This document shows, piece by piece, positions 1 to 10,715 of a stretch of 64,000 bases of DNA; within the stretch, counting starts at the first letter, position 1; every line of letters begins with the position of its first letter. The stretch covers positions 78,699 through 142,698 of the forward strand of contig NTMA01000099.1 in NCBI GenBank assembly GCA_002917075.1, written 5' to 3'. Under the pieces are notes generated by a model that saw nothing but the letters and a program-made list of their open reading frames with translations, was not told where the DNA came from and did no database searches. This DNA is from Hawksworthiomyces lignivorus. Taxonomy: Eukaryota > Ascomycota > Sordariomycetes > Ophiostomatales > Ophiostomataceae. Position numbers and translations under genes: made by a program.

Positions 1-251
1 CTTGTGCAGCACCGTGTTTCTTACGACATATATTGTCCTCCCTCTTCTTCCCTCCTTCTGCTATCTCTTTCTCTCTACTCCTGCCACCGCATTCCTCTAT
101 TCCCACCTGCTCGTTCGTTGTCCAGCAGTACCTGCCCACTATTGACAGCACCTCTCAGACGCAAAGACGACCACGACAACAGTTTGAGAGCACCATATAC
201 GATTGAGAAACAAACCGAACGTGGTGGTACCCCACCCATCTCGCCGAGACA
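1..251 (+). promoter_or_regulatory. Upstream region and 5' leader of the eIF2-beta gene
   Basis: This stretch is rich in T and C and has no convincing reading frame; the open frames here are low-complexity Leu/Ser translations of pyrimidine tracts. It lies directly before the proposed ATG at 252. Pyrimidine-rich promoters and leaders are common in highly expressed fungal translation genes, so it is read as promoter plus leader. Confidence 0.5.
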
Positions 252-1857
252 ATGGATACAGAACCTGTACGTTGCAGTCCAACTTGGTTTCGCGTCTGAT
301 TTTATCCTCTGCCTTGACACCTCTCTCTCTCTCTCTGTGTTTCTCTCTATCACTCTATCACTGTTTCTTTGCGCTACGGCAGCGAGACTGTGCACTGTGG
401 ATTAGTCATTCTCTGCTCCCCTCCTTCTAAATGGCCAGCTTAACCCCGCCAGGACGGTGCTGAGGGCTAGTTTGTGTTTTAAAAATAATAATTACAAAAA
501 AGGACAAGGGAAAAAAATTAAGTAGGGAAAATCGGCCGCCAGAGAAGGCAAAACGCACGAGACTTTTATGACTCTTCTTCTCTCTCATATCCAGCGCTCC
601 GTATCCAATTTTGCCCCCGCTTTACTTATCGTCTTCCATTTGAACAATTCTCTCTAGTTTTTTTCACCCTTCTTTCAAAACTAGCTATTCGGTTTTCCTC
701 TCCTAACCTGTCCATTCACCAGATCCCTGAGCGCAAAGCCCGGAAATCCGTCGCCTTCACCGAACAAGCACTTGTGATCGACGCGGACGGAAACGTCACC
801 ATGCCTTCGACCGAGGCCATCGACGACACGAAGGACTCGGCTGTGTCCCACAGCCCGCGGACCCCGCCACTGACGGCCGCGCTCGAATCGTTCGCTGACA
901 AGAACGGCGAAGATGCTGCTCCGCTGGACGGCGCTGCCGGCGAGGACGGCCTCGACCTGAATCTCCTGAAGAAGAAGAAGAAGAAGCCCAAGAAGAAGGA
1001 GGACGAGGCCGGCGAGGCCGGCGAGGGCGCCGCCGGCGGCGAGGACGGCCTCGACCTCAGCCTCAAGAAGAAGAAGAAGAAGAAGAAGACGGAGAAGGCC
1101 GACGGCGAGGACGAGTTCGCCGAGAAGCTCAAGGCGCTCGAGATGCGCGACGACGAGACGGTCGAGGTCGAGGAGGGCGACATGGAGAAGGGCACCGGCA
1201 TCTGGCAGCACGACGCCAGCACCCCGCCGATCCCCTTCCCCATGCTGCTGCACCGCTTCTACCACATCCTCGAGCTCAAGAACCCCGACCACGCCACCAG
1301 CGGCTCGCGCAGCTACAAGATCCCGCCCCCGCAGTGCATGCGTGAAGGCAACAAGAAGACCATCTTTGCCAACATCACCGAGGTGGCAAAGCGCATGAAG
1401 CGGACAGAAGACCACATCACCCTCTACCTGCTGGCCGAGCTGGGTACCACGGGTTCCGTGGACGGCAGCCGGCGGCTGGTCATTCGCGGTCGTTTCCAGC
1501 AGAAGCAGATCGAGAACGTGCTCCGGAAATATATCAGTATGTGCTCATTCCTCTTTCTTTTTTTTTTTTTTTTGTTTCTCGTCACACCGCATTGTACTAA
1601 CAATGGTCTAGTCGAGTACGTCGTCTGCAAGACTTGCAAGTCGCCCGACACGGAGCTCAGCAAGGGCGAGAACCGTCTATACTTCATCACGTACGTACTT
1701 CCCCACCTCTCTCTGCTTGTCTTGCACACATGCTTTGCTTCATTGTTACTGACAGGCGCTTTACAGCTGCAACTCTTGCGGTTCCAGAAGATCGGTCACG
1801 GCCATCAAGACGGGTTTCTCGGCCCAAGTCGGAAAGAGAAAGAAGATGCAGGGTTAA
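252..1857 (+). CDS. SUI3: Translation initiation factor eIF2 subunit beta
   Basis: This is the beta subunit of the eIF2 GTPase complex, which delivers initiator Met-tRNA to the 40S ribosome; beta contacts eIF5 and eIF2B. Proposed exons are 252-266, 723-1536, 1612-1690 and 1767-1857, giving 332 aa. The short first exon (MDTEP) is joined over a 456-nt intron and is the least certain part. The lysine-rich N-terminal half has two K-boxes, each preceded by the same GEDGLDL module (around residues 80-130). The conserved core has the [13 protein letters not shown] and [19 protein letters not shown] motifs. The C-terminal C4 zinc finger is CKTCKS...CNSCGS, with its two halves on different exons. The length fits fungal eIF2-beta. 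A second AG near 1755 in the last intron would not preserve the zinc finger. Confidence 0.95.
321..336 (+). repeat. CT dinucleotide microsatellite
   Basis: Eight CT units lie inside the first intron proposed for the eIF2-beta gene, in a broader T/C-rich stretch. Confidence 0.8.
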
Positions 1858-2688
1858 GACGCAGCATTCTTCTTTTTTGTCTTTTTCTTTTTTTTGGAGG
1901 TCATCTCGTCTATTGATTCTTGCCTTGCCGGTTTCTTCATTGTTCTAGACCTTTCCGATTCTATCTGACCGGTTCTGTCATACGTCACGCTATCGACCGA
2001 CAGGGGCATACTTAGACGCGACATTGGGGCGCATGGTTTTACTTTCATTCCCTCCATTCCCTCCCGGGATGCTTTTGTTAATAACATTTTGCGATAATGG
2101 GAGCAGGAGGAAAAGAAAAGCATGGAATGATGTACAAAGGGTGAATGAAAATGGAGGAACCGACCAACACAAACCAGGATTGGTTGGTATCATGAGCACA
2201 TAAAGACGGAAAAATGGAGGCATGAAAGATAGCACTCGTATGAATAGTCTTTTATTTACGAAAATGACGAGTTAGAGATTGATATTGATATGGATATTGC
2301 TATATGAGAGTGTCGTTCTAAGAGACTGGGTGTTCCTTGCCCCCCCCCCAAAAAAAAAGAGCTGATTTTGGTGAATTCAATTTTTTGTTCTTTTCTTTTG
2401 CATTTATCTTTACTTTTTTGTTTCTTTGCTCCTCCCTTTTTTCCTTTCTTTTCTTTTTTCGAATTTGTCCTCCCAATTGAGATTTTATCAAGAGACACAT
2501 GCCATGTATTAAGCAGCCTTCACCCCGCGACAGCACGTCAGCTAACAACACAAGGAGGGGGGACATTTATGCTGATTGAGCTTGCAGCTTCTTCGTCCTG
2601 AGAAGACATCTTTTTGGGAGAAACCCAGCTCTCAATCTCTTATAGAGAGGTATTACCATTTAAATCTGTACACTACTCTCTGAGCGCC
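1858..2688. other. Intergenic: eIF2-beta 3' region and FAD oxidoreductase promoter
   Basis: No gene was found. The first part is T-rich 3' untranslated sequence. From about 2340 to 2460 there is a C run followed by an A run and then a long T/C-rich tract, which looks like a promoter element of the downstream gene. Open frames here lack codon structure. Confidence 0.6.
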
Positions 2689-4828
2689 ATGACCATCCGT
2701 GAGCCTCTCCCTGATGAGGAGGGGAATGCCTCTTATCAGCCCAATCTTGACCGGAGACCGCCCACCCCGGATGCAGCCAGCCCGGCATCTGGTTCGTCGC
2801 CTAGCACAGTAGCGGACTCGCCTGCGGAAGCATTTCCCGCCGTCGGCCTACCCAGTGCCAACCCTACTCTGGCCTACTGGCTGCAGGCGCCCTCGCCTCT
2901 GCTAAAGGGCTATCGTTCCACGCCGGAGCTGCCTGCCACGGCCGACGTCGTTGTCGTTGGCAGCGGCATCACGGGATCGTTCGCGGCGGATGCGCTGGTG
3001 GCAGGTGGAGGGTTGGATGTGGTGCTGCTCGAAGCCCGTGAGGTGTGCTTCGGGGCAACGGGGCGGGTACGGTCCATCTTTTCTGATAAGGGAGTTTGTT
3101 CCCTCGCTGACGACTTCTTAGAATGGCGGCCACTGCCAGCCAATGCTCTACACGTCGGCGCCCGATGTGGCGGCATTTGAGCTCGCGACTTTTCACTTTC
3201 TGAGCCGCTTCGTCGCCGAACATGCCATCCCCTGTGATTGGCGCACGGTGCCCGGCGGCGGCGTGCACGCGTACCTGGAAGAGGACCACTTCGCGGCAGC
3301 CTCGGACGCCGTAGACGCGCTCCGACGCACGCGGCCTGACTTGGCGGCCCTGATCCAGGTGGTGAAAAAGGAGGACACAGCGGCCAGGCACAGTGCCGCC
3401 GCCAGCAACAGCGGCGGCGGTGTACATTCCTCGACCACCACCCTCGAGTCGCTCCGCCTGCGCAACGCGGCCGGCGCCGTCGTGCAGAAGAATGCCGCCT
3501 CCCTGTGGCCGTACAAGCTGGTCGCTTGGGTGGTGGAGCGGCTGGTGCAGGCGCAGATGGTGTCTCGTTTCGCCTCCCCTTCCTCCTCTACTTTCAACCT
3601 GCAGACCAACACGCCCGTGCTGCGTCTCACCCGGGCTGCGCAGCCTGCCGTGCAGCACCCCTGGCTCGTGGACACCCCTCGCGGGCGCATCGCGGCCCGC
3701 GCCGTCCTGCTGGCGACAAACGCCTACACCGGACACCTCGTGCCCGCGATCGCCGATCTGATTATTCCCGTGCGCGGCCAGGTGGCGGCTCTGGTGCCGC
3801 CGTCCGGGGGCGCTTCGTCGCAGACGACGCGCACGCGCGAGACGACGTCGCGCGGCGGGGCCCATGCAGCTGGCCGGGCGTCTGCGTTTGCCTCTTCGTC
3901 GTCTTCTTCCGCCGGCTTCGCCTCTGGCGCTAGCTCGTCGTCTTCGTCGACTGTGACGACGGTCCGGACGACGACGTCCAACGGCGTGACGACCACGACG
4001 ACAACGACCACGACTACGACTACGTCGACTCCTAGCTCGTCTCTGCCCGTGCGGCTGGACAGCAGCTACATCTTTGTCGGCCGCGACGACGTCACGGGCG
4101 AGTACAACCGAGACGAGTATCTCGTCCAGCGGCCCATTACCGGCAGCGCAACGTCCGCCGCCGCCACCGCCGCCTCTTCCTCTTCCTCGGCTCCCGCCGC
4201 CTCCGCCTCCGCGTCCTCGGCCGCCGGCGGCCACCTCATCTTTGGCGGCGGCCGCCAGCGCGCCGCCAGCCACGAGGTGGGCGAGTGGCACGACGACGTC
4301 GTCAACCCGGCCGTGGCGCGGTACCTACGGACGCACCTCGTGCCGGTGCTTGACGTCGGGGCCGACGGCAGCAGCAGCAGCGGCGACGAGCTGGCAGCCG
4401 ACTTTGAGTGGACCGGCATCATGGGCTACTCGCGGGACGAGCACCCGTGGGTGGGCCAAGTGCCGGCGAGCGTGCTGAGCAGCAACGGAAGCAGCACCAG
4501 CAGTGGCGACGCCGCCACCGACAGCTCCGACACGGGACTCTACATTGCCGCCGGCTACACCGGCCACGGCATGCCGTCGGCAGCGCTGTGCGGGCGTGCT
4601 GTGGCGGCTCTCATTCAGAAGGACCTGGGCGTGACGGTCAGCGACGGCAGCGGCAGTGGCAACGACCGGAGAGAAGAGGGCGACCCCGACTACGCCGAGC
4701 TGCCGCGCTCGTTTATCATCACCGAAGAGCGCATCCGGCGGGCGCGAGTGGAGTGCGAGCCGGTCCAGGCGCGGCATGGCCAGTACCTGCTGGAAGAGCT
4801 CCGGCGGGTGCTGGCAGCCTTATTATAA
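2689..4828 (+). CDS. FAD-dependent oxidoreductase, DAO family (glycine/D-amino-acid oxidase type)
   Basis: Exons 2689-3066 and 3122-4828 with a 55-nt intron give 694 aa. The FAD-binding dinucleotide motif VVVVGSGITG lies near residue 87, and the ATGRNGGH segment typical of the DAO (PF01266) and gamma-glutamylputrescine-oxidase-like group is rebuilt exactly at the splice junction. The C-terminal part has the substrate/FAD segment GYTGHGMPSAALCGRAVA. The family oxidises C-N bonds of amines or amino acids; the substrate cannot be told from sequence. Several long Ser-, Thr- and Ala-rich stretches (about residues 390-450, 480-500 and 600-620) interrupt the catalytic domain and explain why it is longer than the usual 400-500 aa. 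The start is the first in-frame ATG; an upstream open stretch begins with TTG. Confidence 0.88.
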
Positions 4829-5373
4829 AGCAGAGGCGCCTAATACTTTATAATTCATATTGTTCCCTGGCAAAGTCTTATAAAAAAAAGTCTCATATGG
4901 TATCGTATCGTACATTGAGCGCTACACAAGAATCTAAGTTATAATGAAAACAAAGCGCTGCTACCACCTGACCGCGGCCTTTCCCTGCCCTCGTAAACAT
5001 GTGTCGCCACGGTCACTTCATTAAAAGTTGTATAGTCGTTTGTGTTTCCGTATGCATCAGTGGAATAAGTCGTCCATCTTGCGACGCCTGTCTCTGTTGT
5101 TGAAGAGCACAACAACACCCTGGTCCTTGAATAGAACGCCGATATTTTTCCGGATATGGGCACGCTATGGCTCCATATACGCAGAACATATCCAAAAAAA
5201 GAAGTAATGGAGAGAAAATAGAAAGGATTAAATCGTGATTAAAAGTGTATGTGGGATGTAGGGATGTGAGAGAAGAAGAGGAAAGGGGGATTATAAGCGG
5301 CGAAAGAGAAAATAATGGATGCCGCAGAAGCGAAGAACGAGTAAAACGAGAATGATGAAACCTCGATTCCGTC
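4829..5373. other. Convergent 3' intergenic region
   Basis: The spacer lies between the tail-to-tail FAD oxidoreductase and sorting nexin genes. It is AT-rich with a few A runs. No reading frame or RNA gene is supported. Confidence 0.6.
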
Positions 5374-8300
5374 TCAGTGCGTCACTACGCGCGCGGCCTG
5401 CAGCATGATGCCGAAGATCAGACCGCGAGCGACCTCCTCGATCTGCAGGCAGTCGAAGATGCGGCCCAGGGCGTCGGACGTGGCGGTCTGGCCCATGACG
5501 CCCATGAGGGCGGCGGGCACGCCACTCTGGATTAGTAGACGGCGGGCCTTGATGCGCAGGCGCTCCTTCTCTTCGGCGGTCATCTCAGCGGGCCAGGCGG
5601 CGCGCTCGGCATCGGTGGGCATGGCGTTCTCGCGCAGGCGGCGCAAAGTAGCGGCAATGCCGCTGTCGGCGGTATGGGCGTCGAGGACGGAGCGTTGCAG
5701 CATCTGCTGGATTGAGGTGAGCGACGGATTGCCGGGGCGCAGCAGGAAGGACTTGGCGGCAGCGAGCAGGGTGCGGCGGATGTTCCAGGCAGAGGACAGC
5801 GTGTAGAGCTCATTGATGACGGCGAACAGCAGCTCGACTGCCACACGCGTCTCTGCCTCGGTCAGCGCCGCGTACTGCTTCGCGATCGTCGTGCCCGACG
5901 TGGCCACACGCGTCGGCGGCAGCGAAGCACGCTTGCCCGCGCCAGTACCAGCTCCGCCGTTGCTGATGCTGCTGGCGGACCCGCCAGAAGCAGCAGCAGT
6001 AGCAGCAGAAGGCCAGCTGTTTGCGGACATGGAGACAGGCCGCACGGGTGAGGTAGTGGGTGATCCCATCATGAGCATGTCGTCCAGGACGTCGCCCGGC
6101 ACCGCTGGCGGCAGCCGCACAGCGGCGCCACTCAGGCTCGTGGTCGATGGCGACCGCGGGTAGCCCACGCTGGACGAGGCGCGGCTATTGTGCTGGCTTC
6201 CCCGGTTGTTAACGGGCGCGTAGTCCCACAGATCGGATCGGCCGCGGGCGCCATGCAGAGCGGTCTCGCCGGCTTCACCGTCTCCGCCGCCGATTCCACC
6301 ACTCAGAGACTGGTAGCTCATGCGGCGCTCCATAGCCGCCACGCGGCCAGGCTGTGCGGACACGATCGACGAGCGCTGGCTGTCCATGCTGTCTCGCGAG
6401 CGGCGCGAGGCCGCGCCGGACAGGCCACTCTCTGTCCGCGGTGGCGTGGAGACCGACAGTCGGTTCGTGTACGCCGTCACGTCTTGTAATACGGATGTGT
6501 TGCCCGCACCGGTGCCGTTTGCAGATCCAGCCGTGCCATTGTTCGCAATTGAGCTGGAGCTCGAGTGCTTCTTCTGGCCGAGATTGCCAATGCTACCAAT
6601 GCCGCCGATGCTGCCGATATTGCCCAAGACGCCGGTCACGCCACCAACGACCACCTTGCCGCCCTCAGCGACGCCCTTGGGCGCGTTGGACAGCACATCT
6701 AGGACGTTCTTGCCCATAGCCTCGAATGCCTGGAAGCCCATCTTGGAGCCGGCGGGCATGTTGTTCGTATCTTTCTCCAGGAACCGCTTCATGCCCTCGC
6801 TCTCGGCGAGCGACTGATACCAGCAGGCATCGCGGACGTAACGCTCCAGGTCGCCGCGTAGCGACCCGCGGGTATGCACTTTCCAGTTGGGCAGTGCGCT
6901 GTGCTGCTCCGTGAAGGCGGTGGCGCCGGAGATGGTGGCGATGCGGCGCAGGACCTCATGCAGCTTCTCAAAGTCGGCGTACTTCCGCACGATCATCCAA
7001 CCCGGGTAGTGGGAGTTTGCGGGCTCGATCTGGATCAGGAAATCCCAAGTGGGCTTGCTCTTGATGCGGCCCTTATCGGTCACGGGCTCGTCGTGGATTG
7101 TAATGCTCGCGTTGTGAAGAGTGAGTGGGGGCGGCGTTGGTTGCTTTGGGCCGTTGGTGTCGTTCAGATCCTCCTCGTCTTGTGCGGGAGGAACAATCTG
7201 ATCAAAGCTAGTGAACTGCGGCGTTGTTGCCGTTGGTGATGTTGATGCTTTCGTGTTAAGGCTGCTAGCGTCTGTGTTAGCTGCCATATCAGACGTGGCA
7301 AAAAATGCCTGGCTTGGAGACTCTTGGGTCGAAGACCGTGGGGTAATCGGCGTAGAGGCTGTCCCGGTTGCTTTGGAACGCTCATCCCCAGATAAGCTGA
7401 GCGATGCCTTTGGCGAAATCTGGTCCGAGCTGCTGGGCGAGGGATGCCCGGAATCGACACCTGAATAATGAGCTGTCGCAGACTGAGCCACTTCGGGAGA
7501 GCCCACAACTCGCGCAGCGTGTGTTTGTGTGGCTGCTCCGTTGGGCAAGATTTTCGACTCTGCGGTTTTCTGCGTGGCATTTGTCGGGTGCTCTTCTGCA
7601 TCTGCGGCACTCTTGGCTTCTTTGGCACGGCGAGCATCTTCGGCGGCAATCATCTGGTTCATGCGCTTCATCTCTTCCATGGCCTCTTCCATCTCCTCGT
7701 CCGCGCGGCTCAGCTGCTTCCTATGTGCGATAGACTCTTTGCGCTGCGACCTGCTGATCTTCTCATTTTCAAACGAGTTGCGGTTGCCCTTGGACAGAGA
7801 GATGTTCCCTACGTTTCCGTCGATGTCAATAGAGGCGTTATTCAGCGCGTTGGCGGCAGCCGTAGCGGAGTTGTTGGCATCTGCCCGCGTCTGCATGCCA
7901 ACATCAATGGCTTGGCTGAAGTCCGGCTCGCCGGCTTCCAGCAGATACACAATCCAGCCGTTGATCCACTCAGGTTTGGAGCATGTCTGCAGCGTCGTTT
8001 CCAGCACGGCGCTGGCCAGGATCTCCCGCAGGAAGGTGTGGGCAGTATCAAACTCGTACGCCTGCGAATCGAGGAAGCTCAGCAGGTCTTCGGCCACCAT
8101 GCGGAACTTGTTTGCCTGCTGGCGCTGGCTGAGCAGGTTGGCGAGATTAGAGTCTGGGTTGGCAGCAAGATAGCTGTACACAGCATCTGCTGCAGATATG
8201 GTGGGGTTGGCATCGGATTGCTGCTGCTGCGACTGCGGCGGGGACGGGGTGTGCTCGGAGAAAGCGGTGGCCAGTTCGGAGAAGAAGACAATGACAATCG

Positions 8301-9099
8301 AGGAGGAGTTGGTGAGAAAGTCGAGAAACGCGTCTGCCGGCCGCTTGCGGCTTAGGTGATTGGAGACAGAGACGAGAAAGGAGGTGAGAATACGCTGGCA
8401 GGAGAGAGGAAATGACTGGTCGGATGGCACGATGGGTTGGTACCACCACTTTACGTAGTCGCGGATGACGGCATCGACGAGGCCGTCGAGAGCTTGCCGC
8501 GTCTCCGGGCGAAAGTTCTCAAAAGCGCGGTCGAGAGTCAGCTCCGTCTGCGCAGGCTCGGGGCGCTCAGCGTCCTCGCTTGCCCGCGACTCGTTTTTCC
8601 GGTATTCGATGATCCGCGCGAGCAGATCGGAGTTGGTCTCGCCTCGGATGGCGCGCGTTGCGTCCGGGTTGCGGGCTTCCCATGCCACAAAGAGAGCAAT
8701 GCCTCCAAAGGCGCCGATCAGGACGAGGCCCACCCGCCCCAGGACAAAATATGTGGTTGCCGCGAGACCTACGCCAACAGCGCCAAGAGACTCTGCTGTG
8801 GCTGTGGAGAGGAACCGGAAGATCCGGGACGTCAGATCTTCGGCACTGCTCTTTACAGCCTGTGGAAACGGTGAGAGGGGCGGTTGAGAGGATGAAGAGG
8901 GAGACGCAGGCTGCCATGGTGATGGAGACGAGGAGCGCAATTGTGGATGTGAAGGCGAGGAAAGACGCAATGGTGAGAGAGACGGTGACCGAGAAAGTGG
9001 TAGTGCGGTGGAGAGTGGCTGTATGCCAGCTTCGAGCTTCTGTGGCGCCTCTTTTACGAGGTGATCCGGGTCATCCGGGCTGTTCTTGTGGTCGTCCAT
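5374..9099 (-). CDS. PXA-PX-nexin-C domain protein (Mdm1/SNX13-14-like sorting nexin)
   Basis: A single-exon gene of 1241 aa. A Ser/Pro-rich N-terminus is followed by a hydrophobic stretch at about residues 104-140, probably a membrane hairpin, then a PXA domain (about 190-398), a charged linker with a probable coiled coil (EEMEEAMEEMKRMNQ), a PX phosphoinositide-binding domain (about 660-775, with the YADFEKLHEVLRR segment), a Gly/Ser-rich region and a nexin C-terminal domain (about 1083-1205). This order matches the Mdm1/SNX13/SNX14 group, which tethers ER to vacuole/lysosome or lipid droplets; no RGS domain was recognised between PXA and PX. The start used is the ATG at 9099. An open frame continues four codons upstream to a TTG. 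Confidence 0.9.
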   Translation of the reverse strand: MDDHKNSPDDPDHLVKEAPQKLEAGIQPLSTALPLSRSPSLSPLRLSSPSHPQLRSSSPSPWQPASPSSSSQPPLSPFPQAVKSSAEDLTSRIFRFLSTATAESLGAVGVGLAATTYFVLGRVGLVLIGAFGGIALFVAWEARNPDATRAIRGETNSDLLARIIEYRKNESRASEDAERPEPAQTELTLDRAFENFRPETRQALDGLVDAVIRDYVKWWYQPIVPSDQSFPLSCQRILTSFLVSVSNHLSRKRPADAFLDFLTNSSSIVIVFFSELATAFSEHTPSPPQSQQQQSDANPTISAADAVYSYLAANPDSNLANLLSQRQQANKFRMVAEDLLSFLDSQAYEFDTAHTFLREILASAVLETTLQTCSKPEWINGWIVYLLEAGEPDFSQAIDVGMQTRADANNSATAAANALNNASIDIDGNVGNISLSKGNRNSFENEKISRSQRKESIAHRKQLSRADEEMEEAMEEMKRMNQMIAAEDARRAKEAKSAADAEEHPTNATQKTAESKILPNGAATQTHAARVVGSPEVAQSATAHYSGVDSGHPSPSSSDQISPKASLSLSGDERSKATGTASTPITPRSSTQESPSQAFFATSDMAANTDASSLNTKASTSPTATTPQFTSFDQIVPPAQDEEDLNDTNGPKQPTPPPLTLHNASITIHDEPVTDKGRIKSKPTWDFLIQIEPANSHYPGWMIVRKYADFEKLHEVLRRIATISGATAFTEQHSALPNWKVHTRGSLRGDLERYVRDACWYQSLAESEGMKRFLEKDTNNMPAGSKMGFQAFEAMGKNVLDVLSNAPKGVAEGGKVVVGGVTGVLGNIGSIGGIGSIGNLGQKKHSSSSSIANNGTAGSANGTGAGNTSVLQDVTAYTNRLSVSTPPRTESGLSGAASRRSRDSMDSQRSSIVSAQPGRVAAMERRMSYQSLSGGIGGGDGEAGETALHGARGRSDLWDYAPVNNRGSQHNSRASSSVGYPRSPSTTSLSGAAVRLPPAVPGDVLDDMLMMGSPTTSPVRPVSMSANSWPSAATAAASGGSASSISNGGAGTGAGKRASLPPTRVATSGTTIAKQYAALTEAETRVAVELLFAVINELYTLSSAWNIRRTLLAAAKSFLLRPGNPSLTSIQQMLQRSVLDAHTADSGIAATLRRLRENAMPTDAERAAWPAEMTAEEKERLRIKARRLLIQSGVPAALMGVMGQTATSDALGRIFDCLQIEEVARGLIFGIMLQAARVVTH

Positions 9100-10715
9100 G
9101 TCGGGGTCCAAACAGTGTTCATCTTCCCGTCACGGACTTGACGGGCGCAAGAGACGAAACTCGAGGAAGAAGTTGTGAGGAAGCGGCGGATGTGATCTAT
9201 TCGTTTCGTCGTTGGAGTCGTTTCTGCTTGAGATGGTCGTATGATCGCGTGGTCAATTATGGAGCAGGCTGAAGAAATTCTCAAGAAAAATGATTAGGAG
9301 AAAAAAAGTGTTGGGGGAACGCCGTGATGCCTGCAATGCTAATATGTCGAGATCAAAACAGTCTCCGCAGAAGAGCAAGCAGGGCCCCTGGCTTGCTGTG
9401 GATAATGAAATGATGTGCACCCCCCTGTGTTTCGAAGTGTTCCGGAGAATTATTCTTTTTCTCTACGACTACAGAGGAAGAGGCAGAAGAGACTGAAATA
9501 GAGAGGCGCAAGAGCAGTCGATCCCCCATACAAAATTTGGCTTACACGGGGAAAGGGCGTCTTACGTGTACCGGGGCTCGTATAACATGCACTTGCGCGT
9601 ACTATGTACTCGTACTCGTCAGCGCCCAGCGCAAAGATATCTGCTTAAGCCTCGTAGCTGTTGCCCATCTATGCTTGATACACACATAATATGCACCAAT
9701 ACAGTACACCCCCTTTCCCCCTTTTCAACTTGGAACAGCGACTTTGATTCAGGGGCGGAGAAAAAAAGTTCAATCTAGCGCCCAAGCACCCCTGTCGCGA
9801 CACTCTACACGGGATGTATCCAGTCTTGTGGCTCGTGCCCCTCCCGTTTGGGGAGCCTAAAGTGCCTATATTGTTTGCACTTGCAGTGCATGCACGCTGT
9901 AGTTAGATGGTACGCCTAGTCTACTAGGGCGTCTTCCCGCGTGAAACAGCCACTCCCTGGCCCATTCCATTTGATCATCTATGAAAATAGGACACATATG
10001 GGCGTGCTTGTGCTCTGTATATCCCGGTGTCCATCCGGCTCGCTGTTTTAATACCGGGAGTTGGGATTGTTTCTCAGTCTGCAGCGGACCAGCTCCTCGC
10101 AATGAGGACAGTGCTTGTTTCAATACGAGGACCTCTTGGCACTGTATAAAGGTAGACCATGGTCTGGCTGTTTGTATCCATAGAAACAAGATGCGACCAG
10201 CAATAGAGGCTATCTCCCTCGGCGCGACCTTATCTTGATATCTTCTTATGGTTTAGCTGGTTCTGTATATGCACGTCACACTGGGCTTGAGGCTCTGTAA
10301 TACGCCGTAATTTCAGCGAGATTAATGAACCCTCTCAGCAGTAATTTAAATAAGATAAGGTATTCAAATTAAACTACCATGTTTCGATTTCAAGATAGCA
10401 TTGAACCGCACTGTGTGTTATGCAAAGTGTACATGTACCAACTTGTTCGCAACTTTATGCCAACCATTTGAGTGCTCTCGATATAATGTTTTCACATTCG
10501 GCGCTATTGCGGCTCATGAGCTTGTCAAGCAATTATTCCATGGACGGTGAGTGATGTTCAACGTAACGCTGTATCCTGCGGGGTAGCCTACCACTCCGGG
10601 GTGGTTCATTATCTATTTTAGATGCAAATGCATGTTACACAGTCCTTCTATGCTTAGCCGTAGCCTTTCCTCTAGATTGCCTCGTGTTTTATGATTCCAC
10701 AAATTGCTTACAGCT
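9100..10715. other. Gene-poor intergenic region
   Basis: About 1.6 kb without a supportable gene. The proximal 300 bp are the promoter of the sorting nexin gene. The rest becomes AT-rich towards 10.3-10.6 kb. Short open frames do not resemble known proteins and lack splice partners. No tRNA or transposon ends were seen. Confidence 0.5.

Noticed and set aside
4..430. Overlapping open frames at the window start
   Set aside because: They translate pyrimidine repeats into Leu/Ser runs on the promoter and leader of eIF2-beta.
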